Shown: piece by piece, positions 24,501 through 36,540 of the stretch
Layout of the letters: each line of letters begins with the position of its first letter
How positions within the stretch are numbered: the stretch's first letter is position 1
Assembly (NCBI RefSeq): GCF_000237925.1
Contig: NW_017386042.1
Coordinates: 248,001-312,000 of the forward strand
Direction of reading: 5' to 3'
DNA from: Schistosoma mansoni
Taxonomy: Eukaryota > Platyhelminthes > Trematoda > Strigeidida > Schistosomatidae
DNA length: 64,000 nt
Translations under genes and position numbers: made by a program
The notes under the pieces: model-generated
Seen by the model: the letters and a program-made list of their open reading frames with translations, nothing else
Database searches by the model: none
What the model was told of the DNA's origin: nothing

Positions 24501-27500
24501 CTTGTACGTCTAAATAAGAAACTCTGGAGAAGATGAACACACAAAATATGGGACTGCAGATGAGATAGTCTGTTACTCATCTTTTTGTTGCCCTGATATT
24601 TAGTTGAGTATTATCGTATTTCATGTTTATATTTATAAGTTTATTGTTAAGGGCTTTTTCTTTTATACATCTAAGCTTAATTTAAGTTACAACTTCAGTC
24701 AATCTACCTTTTTTATAGTTGAAATCATGCAATCTACAACAGTAATTTTCTATTTTGAAGACATTTTTATACATGTATTAACTGTGTAAATGAGTCCTAC
24801 GAATTCTTCATAATCAGTATTTCGTAATTCTACTTCTATGATAGTTTACATCCCGTTAACATGATGAATTACACACATTCCCTTTTTCAAAAACATGAGA
24901 CTTCTATTTTCAGTTTGTAAGCAAAAGAAGACAATTCCTAACATTTATAAATACACAGAATTCAGTCACGATTAGTTTTCTTCCCCTATTGAAATTTATA
25001 AGGATAAAGAGTAGCATAAAAATATTGGCTGTTACATTCGTTTTCCAAGATCGAGATCTGTGAGAAAATTATTAGTCTGACCACTTCAACAATGCCCTTA
25101 TTTTGCCATATGCAATGAATTGAGTCGAAATCCTGTCGATGATAATGGGACAAGGCAACTAATGGTTTGAAATATTGATAGTTCATTAAGCCAACTGGAC
25201 TGTTGAGTACAGTGTATCACACTTTAATAAGTCATAGTTATTAGGTAGTCCGAATAGGGCTTGTCAATCCAAGTTCAATACGTTAGTAATTTGCACACAA
25301 TTAACATAAGAACAGTTTATTGAAAGAAAATCGAGTATGGAAATTCAATAACAGAATTCATTCAAACACTGATTTTATAACCGATGCAATTAATAGAATA
25401 AAAGTTGAACCTAATAACGAGTAGATTCCAGATGGTCAACTTAAGAATCAGTTTGTTGTTGATAATTCCAAACCTATGTATAAGTCAATAATTATTTGAA
25501 GAAACAGTGGTTGGGAAAACTTAAATTCAAGTCCGGATTCTTTCAGTATAACACATAGGATTTTACTAAATAAGTACAGTTGATCAAATTAGATTTTCAG
25601 GACATTTATCCATATGAACTAACCGAATTGAAATTTGTTGTTATATTTTAAATTATTTAACATTTATGAAGTCAACGAAGACACAAAGCAGCATGGTTTA
25701 TGCTGCATAATTCGCTGAAAGTCAGGTAGAATTTGAAACGTGGTATACTCTCTGAGCGAAGAGACTCGATTTAGGGATAGTTAGTAAAAAGGATTTCATA
25801 CTAAGACTCATTTACTCCGAAATTCATTGGTAAACTCAAAAAGATTTTTAGTGTAGCCAAATAACCGTGAAGCGGCTGATGAGAAAGGAATGAGTCGACT
25901 GGCTCTTTTGGTACCGATGTTAGGTAGTTGAAAGTGGTCATCAAGAAGCATTAGGTCAAGGTTTAATGTTATCCTATCATTCACCAGGAAGGAGTATCTG
26001 CAGTCCTAAGGGAAAATGACACTGCTCAATGGATTTAAATCCGTGTTACAGTCTGAGACTTTACGACTGAACCATCTAACCGGAAAATGCTACTTAGACA
26101 AGTCGTCCTATTGAAAGAGGAATATGAACCACACAAAGATGACTTTGGTTTTCATTTAGTGACCAATAAGACTAAATGCATATGGTACTGTGCCTACTAG
26201 CCACTAATAATTGCTCAGAGGTTAAAGATGATAGCGCCAAAATGTTAGTATACGTCAATGGTTACTTTCTGATCTCATCTTTACCACAGAAAGACAGAAA
26301 ACAAATTTAGCCTATTTCAAATAGAATTGTTTAAGATAATCCTATTAAGAGCATTCTATTGTCACAAGATCAATTCAAAAGCAAATTAGCTGAAGAGAAG
26401 TTAAGACCAGATTCATTGTTTGGTTTGGTGCTCAGTAGGAAAAACACTAAACCAACTAAACATTAGATGTTGCATCATATTTCGTCGTAATTCACAACTC
26501 AACCCCAGATACTTGGGAGTCTGTTCAGGTAGGATATTTCAAGATAGTTTGAGGTTTAACTTAGATAAGGAAAACATTTTTGGCAACAATCACGCTGCTG
26601 AGCGCTATCTCTTGTCGGAACTGTCAGAGACTGAATAGAATAACTTCGTTATTATCATCTAATAAGAGCCATTTAATTTAAGGGTTCAGTGTTTCACTGA
26701 TAGACAAAACAATTAAAAAAAGTGTAACTTACAGAATTTCTACTTCCATAAACTTCCTTATTAGATGAACGCGTTAAATGAGAGCCAGAATATTTTAATT
26801 TCTTGAATTCATCAATTGGAGAACTAGGCATAAATTGTTGCATGTTCAAAGAATTCTCTAAACTAGGTAGAACATCCGCATCGGAAAAATTAGAACTATG
26901 ACGAAAAACAAAAGAAAATCATTAAAACGTAGGAATATGAAATAAGATTCAAATCAATAAGGTAGCTATATGTTTCATTTATGATGAATATAACACATAA
27001 TTACAAGAAAATGATAATAGATGTATGATATTGGGAAAAGAAATCAGACTAATCATTTGTTTACTTAACCTTGGCAGAAAAATTCTCTACAGCTGATTTA
27101 CACAATATACCAAATTAAAATTTTTTTTGGCTAGGAGAGAAAATCTAACAAGTCAAAAAATTAGCCAATCAAAATTTAGAATAAAATAACCAATGAAAAC
27201 TAATCTACATAGAATAAGATCGTATGAAAGATGATGAGAATTTTTCCTTTTTTTTCTTGTTTTATCTCCATCGATTGTATTTCTACTGAAAATATAAATA
27301 AGTTTCTTTATTTAAAATAATGATAGGATGTAATCGATTTTCCTATAGCCTAGAATTAGAAATAAGACTTCATTGAACAAATATTAGGTTCGAATAAAGG
27401 TTTCATTATAAATACATTCAATCCACAACATAAACAATCCTATTGCACTATCTATCCTATAAGCTATTTTAATATACTTAACTAAATTAATTTATAACAT

Positions 27501-28319
27501 ATATATAGAACAATAGTAAACGAAAAGATATTGAAGTGTTTGTATAGCCCCCAAATGCCCTGGTACGGCCGAGAGTGGGGAGAGTCCGCTCTCCCTCTCC
27601 AAATGCTCTCACATTGCCACGCGTATATAGCCTCTGCAAGGGAAGTCCTACTCACTACCTTCTCGCACCACGGGTGATGTTTACGAAATTGAGAGGACGA
27701 AAAGCGAGTGTCCGGCGCTTTAACCGGGTTGGTGGACACAGCCAGTCCACCTAGGGGAGTTGGAAAAGTTTGATTCCAAACAAATCGTGCACATGGGCTC
27801 CAGTATCCTGAAGGAACAAATGGCGTATGAACCAATCGTTGGTCACCGGCTACCATGGGGCTGCATCTCCTTACGATGCTCCACTGCCTTTTGGATTAGA
27901 CCTTTAGGTCAAAAGCTCAGGGTGTGGCCACCTAATAAAACTACCTGCTTCGGTTTGGGCACCTGGGCAGTATCACAGCCCTCACACAAATCAAATGAGA
28001 TTTGTGCGGCGCATATGTATCTGGTGCTTCCTTGTACCAATATTTATGTGTTTAAATAAATAAATAAATAATAAATTCACTGATAGACATAATTAACCCA
28101 ATAATACATTTAAATTCAAGATCATGGGGTTTTTTAGCAACCATGATATTTAATTAACTGCTTTAAGGAGAAGTTGCAACCAAGTTGGAAGTAAGGATAG
28201 ATATCCATTTATGAAAATATAATGTGGTAAAGATATATTGTAAATCAGTTGATGTTGAAAAATCGGAACAAATGAATTCGAGCACAGTAGCTTAATGATA
28301 GCATCTCGAATCTCGTTAA

Positions 28320-28366
<47 letters not shown>

Positions 28367-31300
28367 ATAATTCCTTCTAGGGACGCAAATCATTCAGGAT
28401 ACTGGGACATCGTGGATTGACCTTAGTTAGATGACTAGTGAAAACCAAAACGCGCTTGACATCTGTTTTGTTCTAATGTGTGACTATTCGGCAGTGCACA
28501 TCCATAGCCATACTGGGGATCAGACCAAGAGCCTTCAGGTTTCGTGGCGAGCGCCTCACTTTCGAACGAAGGAGTTATACCCGAGGCTTGAAAGTTCTGG
28601 TTTCGATTACTAACGTGATCATGAATGTGGACACCAGAAACGTTCCATACTAAGATGAAGCAGATATCCAGTGCTTCCTGGTTTACAGTGGTTGTCTTAA
28701 TAAGGTTATTCTAGGCGAAACTACAGAATTTAACAATCTCCATAGACTTTCATAGAAAAAATAATAAACCAGTATACTTTTTAGACTTGGATATAATATA
28801 ATCGAAAAGGAAGCAACATAGGTCGATAACATGATTGGATCAGATGACAAGAATCACCTAAAATATTAAGTTTGTACATTTACTAAATGCCTATTCTTTC
28901 AGGAAAGGAATATGACAGTTATGAGCGAACTGATTTATGACGTGACAAAAAACACAGTTGTAGTGGGCAAAATGTTTGAATTTCAGCTAATGGAATACTG
29001 ATTTCAATCCCATTCTTATCCAACTTTAGTTTGGATAAACACGCAATATTATTTTGACTTATGAATGAAGTCTAAAACTTATTGTACTTGTAATTAATGA
29101 ACGTAATTTGAGGTATTAAATATTAAAGAGTAGACAATCTACCCGACAATTAACATTGGAAAAACTTTGCATTTATCCGACTTGACACGATTTATATCAG
29201 CACGATCAGAGGAAATGAACATCAGGGCAAATAAAGGGTTCAGAATAATGACGTCCATAGTGGTGGAAAATTAAAAACAGACAAGACAAAAAATAAAGAT
29301 GTCGGGAATAATAATCTGTTCAAGACATTGAGGCAGATTTATTTTCAAAGTCAAAAAATCAACTAAACGTGAGTAAAACACAAAAATGACCTTGGAATGC
29401 ATCATGGCATAGTTGTTAAGAATGAAGGAAGATATTTATAGTACATTCACTTTTATGACATTATTATGAGACTTCAATGCAAATAATTTACTATTATCCA
29501 GATCGAAAATCTTGGTTCAAAGAGGTACGAAGTAATGAAACATACAAGAACTAAGATAACAAGTTATCCAGTTCTATAAGCTTTAAAATCCAGCACAGAA
29601 TGTTAAACTAATCTAAATGTTCTTGATAACACTTGGTATTAAATCACTGTCGAATTTCGCGTTTCTAGAGAAATTATTCTAGGCTCACTTTTTTTGTAAT
29701 AATACATATAACAAGGTATAGAATCAAATAAGGTTAGCTTACGGGACGATCTCTAGATATCCATTCATTGCATTTGGTGTTGCTGGAGGTGAAGTGTCTG
29801 TATGTACCTCTAAGAAATTGGAAAGACATGAAGCAACAGGATAACTCGGTTTCACATTATCCGATTGGACTGCAAATAAATTTGATTTCTGTAATAATGA
29901 ATTGACATTATCCAGGGGTGGATAAGGGTTTCGAGTTTGGAAAGATGCTGGAGTCCGCTTCACTGGTGTACTTTGATCTATAGATTGACCAGATTGGTGG
30001 AAAGATGTAGAAAACATGGGTGCACAAGTCACACTATGACGTGGTAATTCAGGAGAAGTAGACAACTGGCATTCTAGAAGATTTATTTCAATTAGAGTAA
30101 ACAAATAAATAGACGACATATAGGGGAAAAATATTAACATTGTTTAGTCAAACATACGTACCGAAGTTAAATAGAATTAAAAAATAAAATAAAAACCGAA
30201 AGACGAGAGGTAAGTAAAAAACTGTTTTGGTGACTGTTTTCTGAATATTTTATTTTAAACTTTGCTCATTATACATTTTGGTATACAGCAACAAATGGAC
30301 AATTATATATAGTTGAAATCATGAGTCAATTGAAGCTAGACCACCATGGAAAACCTGGAAGCACTGGATGGAAAATTAGTTAAATTCAAACTAGGTGATT
30401 TCATCTCATTCACATGCCTTACACATGTTTGTTTACAAATTTCACTGTCAAATAACAGTTGAATACTAGTGAATCCAATCGAACAACTACCTATACAGTC
30501 ATGTGAACAAGTAGTTAAACAAACAATTATGCACACATATATCTAGTGTATGGATCGGTTCCTGTGAAAAATGTTTATATTTGGTTAAGAATGAGAAAAT
30601 CAATACAATTGAGAGATTTTTTCCTAGTCTCTCTGACTGTTACACAACCATAGTAGTAGTAGTAGTAGTAGTAGTAGACTTGGTAAAATCATTAAGGTCA
30701 AGGAAAATCAATGAAAAGAATTGGACAAAACATCACCACCTCATTTCAATCAATTCTCGAATGAAAAATAATAAGGAGAAAAATAACAACTATAGATTAC
30801 CGATTCGTTTTTATTACTAAATAAACCATATGATTTGTTAGATGCACTATACATAGTGTAAGTAAAATGTTAATCTAACTATTTTTTCTAAAATAACAAA
30901 GAATAACTGTACAACTATAACAATGAATTCATATTTTGGAAAAAGTACACCAAGAAGCACAATAATTGATGATAACATCAATGAATAATAAATTGGAAGA
31001 GATGTGTTTGTACGAAGAACAAGAAGTTGTTACTATGACAATGTATGTATATGGTTTGACTACCATTTCGCTGGGTATATAAAAGTATAACATAGAATTA
31101 TATTTCCTCACATTGACAGCTAATTAAATGAGCTTAGAAAACGGCTTTTAGAACTTTGCTATTTATTTATGCATGAATCGAGACCCAAATATAAAATAAA
31201 TATGAACCAAGGGTTCACATATATCCTTGAGTACACCATTTTCGACTGATCAAAGAATAGATTAGCTTGACAGCATATCCTACAGTTCAAACACGCTATA

Positions 31301-34300
31301 TAACAGAAATGACCATTGCTGAAACGTTTTTTGTAAACATAAAGCTTTTACTGCAACACAAATGGAGTATCTGTAAAAGTATGTCTATGACGAGGCTAAA
31401 TAAAAGTCAATCAGTCAGTCAGCTACAACGTAGGACCAGGCACATTTACGCATCGGTCCAAGTTGCCATACCTCGTTAGCACTACAAGATGAACACCGGA
31501 TTCATAGAAATAATTAATTTAGTGGTGGTAGTATATAAAAGAAAGGTTGTATATAAGGATATAGTATAGGAAGTTATGAAGCAATTTTAATCTCAAGGTT
31601 TAAGGGAAGAAAAAGAGTGTATGCACCTGCGCCATTGTGATCGATTCTGAGTCATGTCATTCAGAGTCTCCAACCATTGGTTACGATAGACACGCGGACC
31701 TCAACCAAGTAGTCTGCATCTACCAATATGGCTCAGACTAGAAGTTAGTGACTACAAGCACTGATGCCACGTTTTGGTTTGGCCGCCCCTAACTCTCTTC
31801 CAACCATCCCCTACACTAGTCAACATAGCGCGTCGTGGTAATAGGTGTTCAGGCATACGTAACACGTGGCCCAGCCATCTCAGTCGATGAAGATTCATCA
31901 CCTCATCAACTGATTTACCATCATTTCCTAATACCCTGTGTCTAACCTCACTATTACTTACCCGGTGATCCCAGCAGATGCGAGCAATATTTCCAAGACA
32001 TCTGTGGTCAAATACTAGTAACTTACGAGTATCTTCTACTCTTAATGGTCATGTTTCACAGCCATAAATCAGAACAGAGTGAGCTGCTGCGCAGTATACT
32101 CGTCATAGGTCACGTAAGTTGGCAAAAGCCAAACGAGCTTTTTGAATCCGTGCAGAAATTTCGTCAGACACCAACCTATTAGGGCTGATCAGACTTCCAA
32201 GATAAGTGAAGTTGTCCACGCGTTCGACTACTTCACTCCCTATCCTTAGTTCAGGTGTTGACGCAGGCCAGTCCTGGAGTAACAATTTACATTTATATGG
32301 GGAGAAACGCATCCCAAACATCCTGGCATTATTACTGAGTTCTAATAGAAGACTCTGCATTTTGTCAGCGTCTTCACCAAGCAGGACTATGTCATCTGCG
32401 TATTTTAAGTCGATTAGTGGACCCCCTGGTAGGAGATCAATTCCTGAAAATTCAGTCGAGCCAGTGAACATCACTTGAAGTTGATAATTCCGATGACAGT
32501 TCGTTATAAGCTCTGACTTGAACAGTAGTAGTAAACAGGCTTCAAAATGCTAATGCACTTCATTGGCACACTCTTCAATAGCAAGCATTGGCACGGTTCA
32601 TTTTCACTGGAATTCTAAAAAAAACTAATTGGACTGCGTAAATTATGTGCAAAGGCAGACAAAATGTGTAAGTGATTATCCATGAGGTCCATTGATCAAC
32701 CTAAAATATTATTAATTTCTGTTAATGTCTAATTTCCAATGAGTATCATACATCTTTGTTGGAAACGCTTTATTTCTCGAGAATTCGACCCACATCATTT
32801 GAGAAATGAGTTTTTCAATAACTACTGATTCAAATTTTTAAACTGTGTGGATATAGTTAGGTCAGAGACTTTGGAGACTGCATCCTGTAAGCCTGGTTCA
32901 CAAGGGCAAATGAAATCTGGGTACAGCATAGCACCGAAAAATAAGATCCCTTATTAAGCATGACAAAATTTAGTAACAGCTTTGTAATATTTAAACCATA
33001 CCACAGAAACTTGGAATATGTGTAGTGAAGGGAGGTGCAATATTTAATAGACAACCTCGTTTGTGGGAAGGAGGAATAATAACAGATATTGTTCATTTGC
33101 AGAAAAAATTACTTCCCTCACATCTTATTATTCGGAGAGACGACTTCTCCCTTTTGCTTAAGATTATTGGTTCCTTGTTCTGTAACCAAGTAGCTTGGAA
33201 TTATAAGATCGAAAACCCCCAAATGCCCTGGTATGGCCAAGGGTGAGGAGAGTCCACTCTGCCTCTCCAAATGCTCTCACATGGCCACGCGTATATAGCC
33301 TCTGCAAGGGAAGTCCTACTCACTACCTTTCCGTTACGAGGGTGTTGTTTACGAAATTGAGAGGACGAAAAACGAATGTCCAGCGCTTTAACCGAGTTGG
33401 TGGACACGGAAAGTCCACCTAGGGCAGTTGGAAAACCCTAATTCCAAACCAGTGGTCCACATGGGCTCCAGTATCCTGAAGGAACAAATGGTATATAAAC
33501 CTATTGTTGGTCACCGACTACTATGGGACTGAATCTCCTTACGATGCTCCACTGCCTTGTGGATCAGACCTTTACGTCAAAGGCTCAGAGTGTGGCCACC
33601 TAATAAAACTACCTGCTTCGGTTTGGGCACACGGGCAGTATCACAGTCCTCACACAAATCAAATGAGATTTGTGCGGCGCATATGTATCTGGTGCTTCCT
33701 TGTACCAATATGTGTTTAAATAAATAAAATAAAAAGTCAATTAATATATTGTCGGGATTATTTTGTTGCGATTATAAATCGCTATTTTAGGCTGAATTAT
33801 CAACGTATTGGGTAGTCGGGTTTTGGAGTTCAAATGTCTGTCGGTAACTTACGCCTTTTACCCCTCTCAATCTGTCGGAAAATATGGAGTAGCACGCAAC
33901 TCCAAGGACTAAAATAAGGTTGCGTAATGATCGAGAAGTTGGAAAATTAGTAAGATAAGACCAGGTATGTAAAAAATAATTATTCATTTGAGGAGTATCG
34001 AAAAGGTGAAGAATAAATTCAAAACATCATGGTGACAAATGACTAAAAATTTAAAAAATATCAAGATTAAGTATCAAAAAGCGACTGAGTGTGCGAAAAA
34101 ATTAGGTATTAAAGTCGTGATGACAGCTTGGCGTGACGCTTTGCATACATGACTCAGGTTTGAAGTGATGAATGAAAACAAGGCAAAGTATAAAGGTGGA
34201 GCAGTATGAAATAAATACATTCCGACAAATAGTGAGCTGTTAGCTGAGATAAAGTACAGACAAATTATTTTCTTCGTTGTCATTATTCACCATGTTAATG

Positions 34301-35622
34301 AGTGGACTGAGACCGCCCGGGTGACCAAACCGACAGAGGTAGTTTTCTTAAGGGCTCACTTTCCGAGACTTTGACTTAAAGATTCGGTCTACAAGGCCGT
34401 GAAGCAACAGTAGATGCAGACCTATGGTAACCAGCGACCAACAGATTCCGACACCATTCGTTTAGTCAGGACCCTGAAGCCAATGCGCACCACTGGATTC
34501 AAAGTCTCGTAATCCCTTTAGGTGAATCCCTCGTATCTATAAACCCGACCTACCCTGACAGGGGTTGCAAACGCGTGACCATATGAGCACATCTACAAAG
34601 GGAGAGGGCTCTCTCCATCCTCTGCTGTACCAACTTATTTGGGGGGGAGTTAGATGGTAGACAAATGTAAAATATGACGTTTGTATTGATGTATATTTAA
34701 TACGTAAACTAGAAACCTACAGGAAACTATTACGAATCGCGTGAACGCGAGAGTGAAGGATGGTTCAGAATCCCTGTTACTATCTGGCTGTGTATTTCCC
34801 ACAAAGGGACATCAAAAACCATTTTTGGGAAAGTCCGTAAGATTGTAAGCAAAGTGAGAAACAGAACATGGATAGTTTTAACAGGTGAACATCACAACTA
34901 TATAAAGAATTCTGATTGGTCCGGTTTATAGAAGTGAATAAACCATCGAGAATCCCGTGGCTACAATATTATTAAAAAATTTTTTAGACACTTTGCTTAA
35001 GCCGAGATCGATCAACTTGACAAGTGGGAAAGATATTGGTAAGCGTGGTAATAAACTTTTATTATATGAGAAAGCATGTAACTTACCCAGAAATTCCTTC
35101 GTCTTTGAAGTTAATTTTGAGTTGGAAATCAAGCCGCCAGAACACTCAAAAGACGACTCACAGGTTGATATTCGAAGCTCCAAGAGGTTCGATTCACGAC
35201 AATAGGCGATGAATGCAGCGAGAAGAACAAGAAAATCTGACAATGCTCTAGGTTCTCCAACCATAAGATCTTCTGGTACAATGTGATCCAAGTCCACTCC
35301 TATTTCCTCAGACAATTTTAACACAATAGCCTCGAAATTTTCTATACATTCAGTCTCAGCGCGACCACGACGAGGCACTAATGATCATAAGAAATTTGTT
35401 TGCAACTTACAAATGTCGCTACCAAATAAGACAACTGCTAAGTCAAAGACGAAAGCAGGAGTAATTTCATGAATATTTCGAATGTAAGGTTCGACGTTAA
35501 TTAAGGATAGAGCGTTGTTAGCGATCCGAGTCAAATCTTCTAAATAACATTGGAAGATTATTCAAACACGTATAAAGCATACCTGATCCACAGTTACTAT
35601 CTTCTAACCAACTAAACGTCAT
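21124..35622 (-). CDS. CEP95: CEP95-like centrosomal protein gene, 7 exons placed
   Basis: Exons: 35583-35622, 35411-35539, 35087-35377, 29743-30073, 26733-26895, 23823-24457, 21124-21567. All splice sites are GT/AG and all six junctions keep frame, giving about 677 residues so far. Residues about 15-120 (LTRIANNALSLI, FVFDLAVVLFGSDI, DLDHIVPEDLMVGEPRALSDFLVLL) parallel the N-terminal calponin-homology-like domain of human CEP95, a centrosome/basal-body protein. The rest is Ser/Asn-rich and low complexity, as in CEP95's middle. The expected C-terminal coiled coil was not found; exon 7 ends at a strong GTATGT donor, so 3' exons remain unplaced. Introns 1 and 2 are 43 and 33 bp and later ones 2-5 kb, a schistosome pattern. 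The identity rests on the N-terminus only. Confidence 0.6.
22071..22093. repeat. (TC)n microsatellite
   Basis: About 11 TC units, in intron 6 of the CEP95-like gene. Confidence 0.95.
22925..23265 (+). repeat. 525-bp dispersed repeat, copy 4 (old, partial)
   Basis: Diverged match to the middle and 3' parts of the family (GACCGGGTTGATGG, AGTTGGAAAACCC, GGTCACCGTTTACCATG, AAAACCACCTGCTTC). It lacks the tail. Older than copies 1-3. Confidence 0.7.
23823..24457 (-). CDS. CEP95: CEP95-like gene exon 6
   Basis: Acceptor TTAATTAG, donor AAG/GTGAGT, phase 0 in and phase 2 out. 211 codons, mostly Ser/Asn-rich and probably disordered, closing with the more ordered DIVAEINEFACVLEKRLNYL, a possible short helix. 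Confidence 0.65.
26733..26895 (-). CDS. CEP95: CEP95-like gene exon 5
   Basis: Acceptor GTCATAG, donor TCT/GTAAGTT, phase 2 in and phase 0 out. Encodes SNFSDADVLPSLENSLNM, then SSPIDEFKKLKYSGSH. Too short for the long-frame criterion but supported by both splice sites and phase. Confidence 0.6.
27548..28075 (+). repeat. 525-bp dispersed repeat, copy 2
   Basis: Full length, with start CCCCCAAATGCCC and an AAATAAATAAATAAA tail. It lies in intron 4 of the CEP95-like gene, opposite to its transcription. The 99-codon frame at 27760-28059 matches that of copy 1 closely. Confidence 0.8.
28323..28363. repeat. (AT)n microsatellite
   Basis: About 20 AT units, in intron 4 of the CEP95-like gene. Confidence 0.97.
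28455..28700 (-). repeat. Decayed hammerhead-SINE relic
   Basis: Read on minus, 28455-28505 resembles a hammerhead segment (ATGGATGTGCACTG, then a damaged core and AACAAAACAG). The neighbouring DNA contains CCAGTGCTTCCTGG-like and tRNA-like traces. Too decayed to fold. Confidence 0.4.
29743..30073 (-). CDS. CEP95: CEP95-like gene exon 4
   Basis: Acceptor AATCTTCTAG, donor CCC/GTAAGC, phase 1 in and phase 2 out. Encodes ECQLSTSPELPRHS, TPVKRTPASFQTRNPYPPLD and DTSPPATPNAMNGYLEIV, a Pro/Ser-rich linker with several S/T-P sites. A hammerhead-element fragment sits 236 bp upstream in intron 3. Confidence 0.65.
30309..30372 (-). repeat. Hammerhead-element terminal fragment
   Basis: 64 bp of the 3' terminal segment of the family (AGTTGAAATCATGAGTCAAT, GCTAGACCACCATGG, CCTGGAAGCACTGGA). 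The ribozyme core is absent. Confidence 0.8.
30651..30677. repeat. (GTA)n microsatellite
   Basis: Nine GTA/TAG units. Confidence 0.95.
30841..31057 (-). repeat. 213-bp dispersed repeat, copy 2
   Basis: Reverse complement of 16844-17056 with few differences. It begins GATGCACTATACATAGTG, so the palindromic end is complete here and no gap intervenes. It lies in intron 3 of the CEP95-like gene. Confidence 0.75.
31410..32540 (-). mobile_element. RTE-type LINE (SR2-like), late RT to 3' end
   Basis: 5'-truncated RTE copy inside intron 3 of the CEP95-like gene, same strand. 32103-32474 keeps TEFSGIDLLPGG, an intact catalytic box KYADDIVLLGEDADKMQS, FSPYKCKLLLQDWPA and FTYLGSLISPN. The frame is lost after LAFANLRDL, where part of the downstream region is missing. 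The 3' UTR 31410-31700 matches 5047-5330. Younger than the copy at 5-6.5 kb, but incomplete. Confidence 0.85.
33216..33735 (+). repeat. 525-bp dispersed repeat, copy 3
   Basis: Full length, CCCCCAAATGCCC start and AAATAAATAAAATAAAA tail. It lies in intron 3 of the CEP95-like gene. The frame shared by copies 1 and 2 has a stop here. Confidence 0.8.
34290..34650 (-). repeat. 525-bp dispersed repeat, copy 5 (old)
   Basis: Strongly diverged inverted copy (GTGACCAAACCGACAGAGG, GCAGACCTATGGTAACC, GAATCCC), in intron 3 close to exon 3 of the CEP95-like gene. Confidence 0.6.
35087..35377 (-). CDS. CEP95: CEP95-like gene exon 3
   Basis: Acceptor ATCATTAG, donor CTGG/GTAAGTTAC, phase 1 in and out. 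Encodes the second half of the N-terminal domain (ENFEAIVLKLSEEIG, VDLDHIVPEDLMVGEPRA, LVLLAAFIAYCRES). Preceded by a 33-bp intron and followed by a 5-kb one. Confidence 0.7.
35411..35539 (-). CDS. CEP95: CEP95-like gene exon 2
   Basis: Acceptor GTTATTTAG, donor TTT/GTAAGT, phase 1 in and out. Encodes EDLTRIANNALSLINVEPYI and TPAFVFDLAVVLFGSDI, matching the first helices of the CEP95 N-terminal domain. Confidence 0.7.
35583..35622 (-). CDS. CEP95: CEP95-like gene exon 1 (start codon)
   Basis: ATG at 35622 followed by 13 codons (MTFSWLEDSNCGS) and donor CAG/GTATGC. The 43-bp intron to exon 2 preserves frame. The start is chosen because it is the only in-frame ATG before the domain. Confidence 0.65.
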
Positions 35623-36540
35623 TACAGGTCAAAAATCCGACACAAGATGAGCGCGGCGCCTATTTACAAGGACGGTAATCGAGAAGAAGAAAAACAAGGT
35701 ACTGTATAGTCTACAAATTGAAATGAGTAGGTCAAAGCTATGAGGTTCCATGATTTTCTTTTCCTAGGAAAGGTATTGGATTTCTTTTTTAAACTTTATC
35801 TTTGTCAGCTCACTCCATCGCTCTCAGACGAAGGGGAAAAAACTAATTTTTGCTTCGATTTCTGAGTCCAGAGTATTTGAGGAAAGATAATCTCTGATAT
35901 TGCTGGCATTTTAGGCTTTTTAGGCGGTCCGATTTCGGTCTTAAGCGGTTAATAGGAAATTTTCCACTAAGTATCACTATCTGGAGTTCTATTGGTTTAT
36001 AGTAGGTAGCTTAGATTTACACTGATTGAAGGAAATGGATGATCGACGGTTTCATCTGGAATTCCAGGCGTCATGTCACGAATGATTTCGACTTCTTTCT
36101 GATTATTACTTCAAACTGTGGATGCAAGTTTGAATTCTGACTTTCCCACACTTTTGAATCACATAATTCTGAATGACCGCTTAACAACAACAGGTCGACG
36201 GTTTTTGCAGGACAATATCCCCCACATCTAAGAGTCACTGAAAGTCATTTTCACGGTGACTGATGCTTTTTAATTTCTTTTACTCGGAATTCACGTTGAT
36301 CATTCGGTGGGAAAGTTGGTGGTCAGCTGGCAACTATTTGCACTTGGAGACACTTACCACGACTTGCCGAATGATAGACTATTTTTCTAAATTCTTCGAA
36401 TCTTTTCACAGCTTTGGGCTTTACTATTAGTTTCGCATTGATTTCCATATCTTTGAACCATCGACACGTAGGTCTCCTCCCAATAATTGACTCAAAAATC
36501 AGTCAAACTTTCAGAAAGAACAATGTTTTTATCCAGATAC

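Noticed and set aside
25985-26110. tRNA-like trace (GGTTAGATGGTTCAGTCGTA on minus)
   Set aside because: No cloverleaf can be drawn and no ribozyme follows; perhaps an ancient SINE, but too weak to list.
33853-33908. Exon-like segment between good splice sites (CTTATTTTAG ... GTAAGTTACC) in intron 3 of the CEP95-like gene
   Set aside because: Including it between exons 3 and 4 changes the phase (1 to 0) and breaks the frame, while exon 3 joins exon 4 in frame without it.
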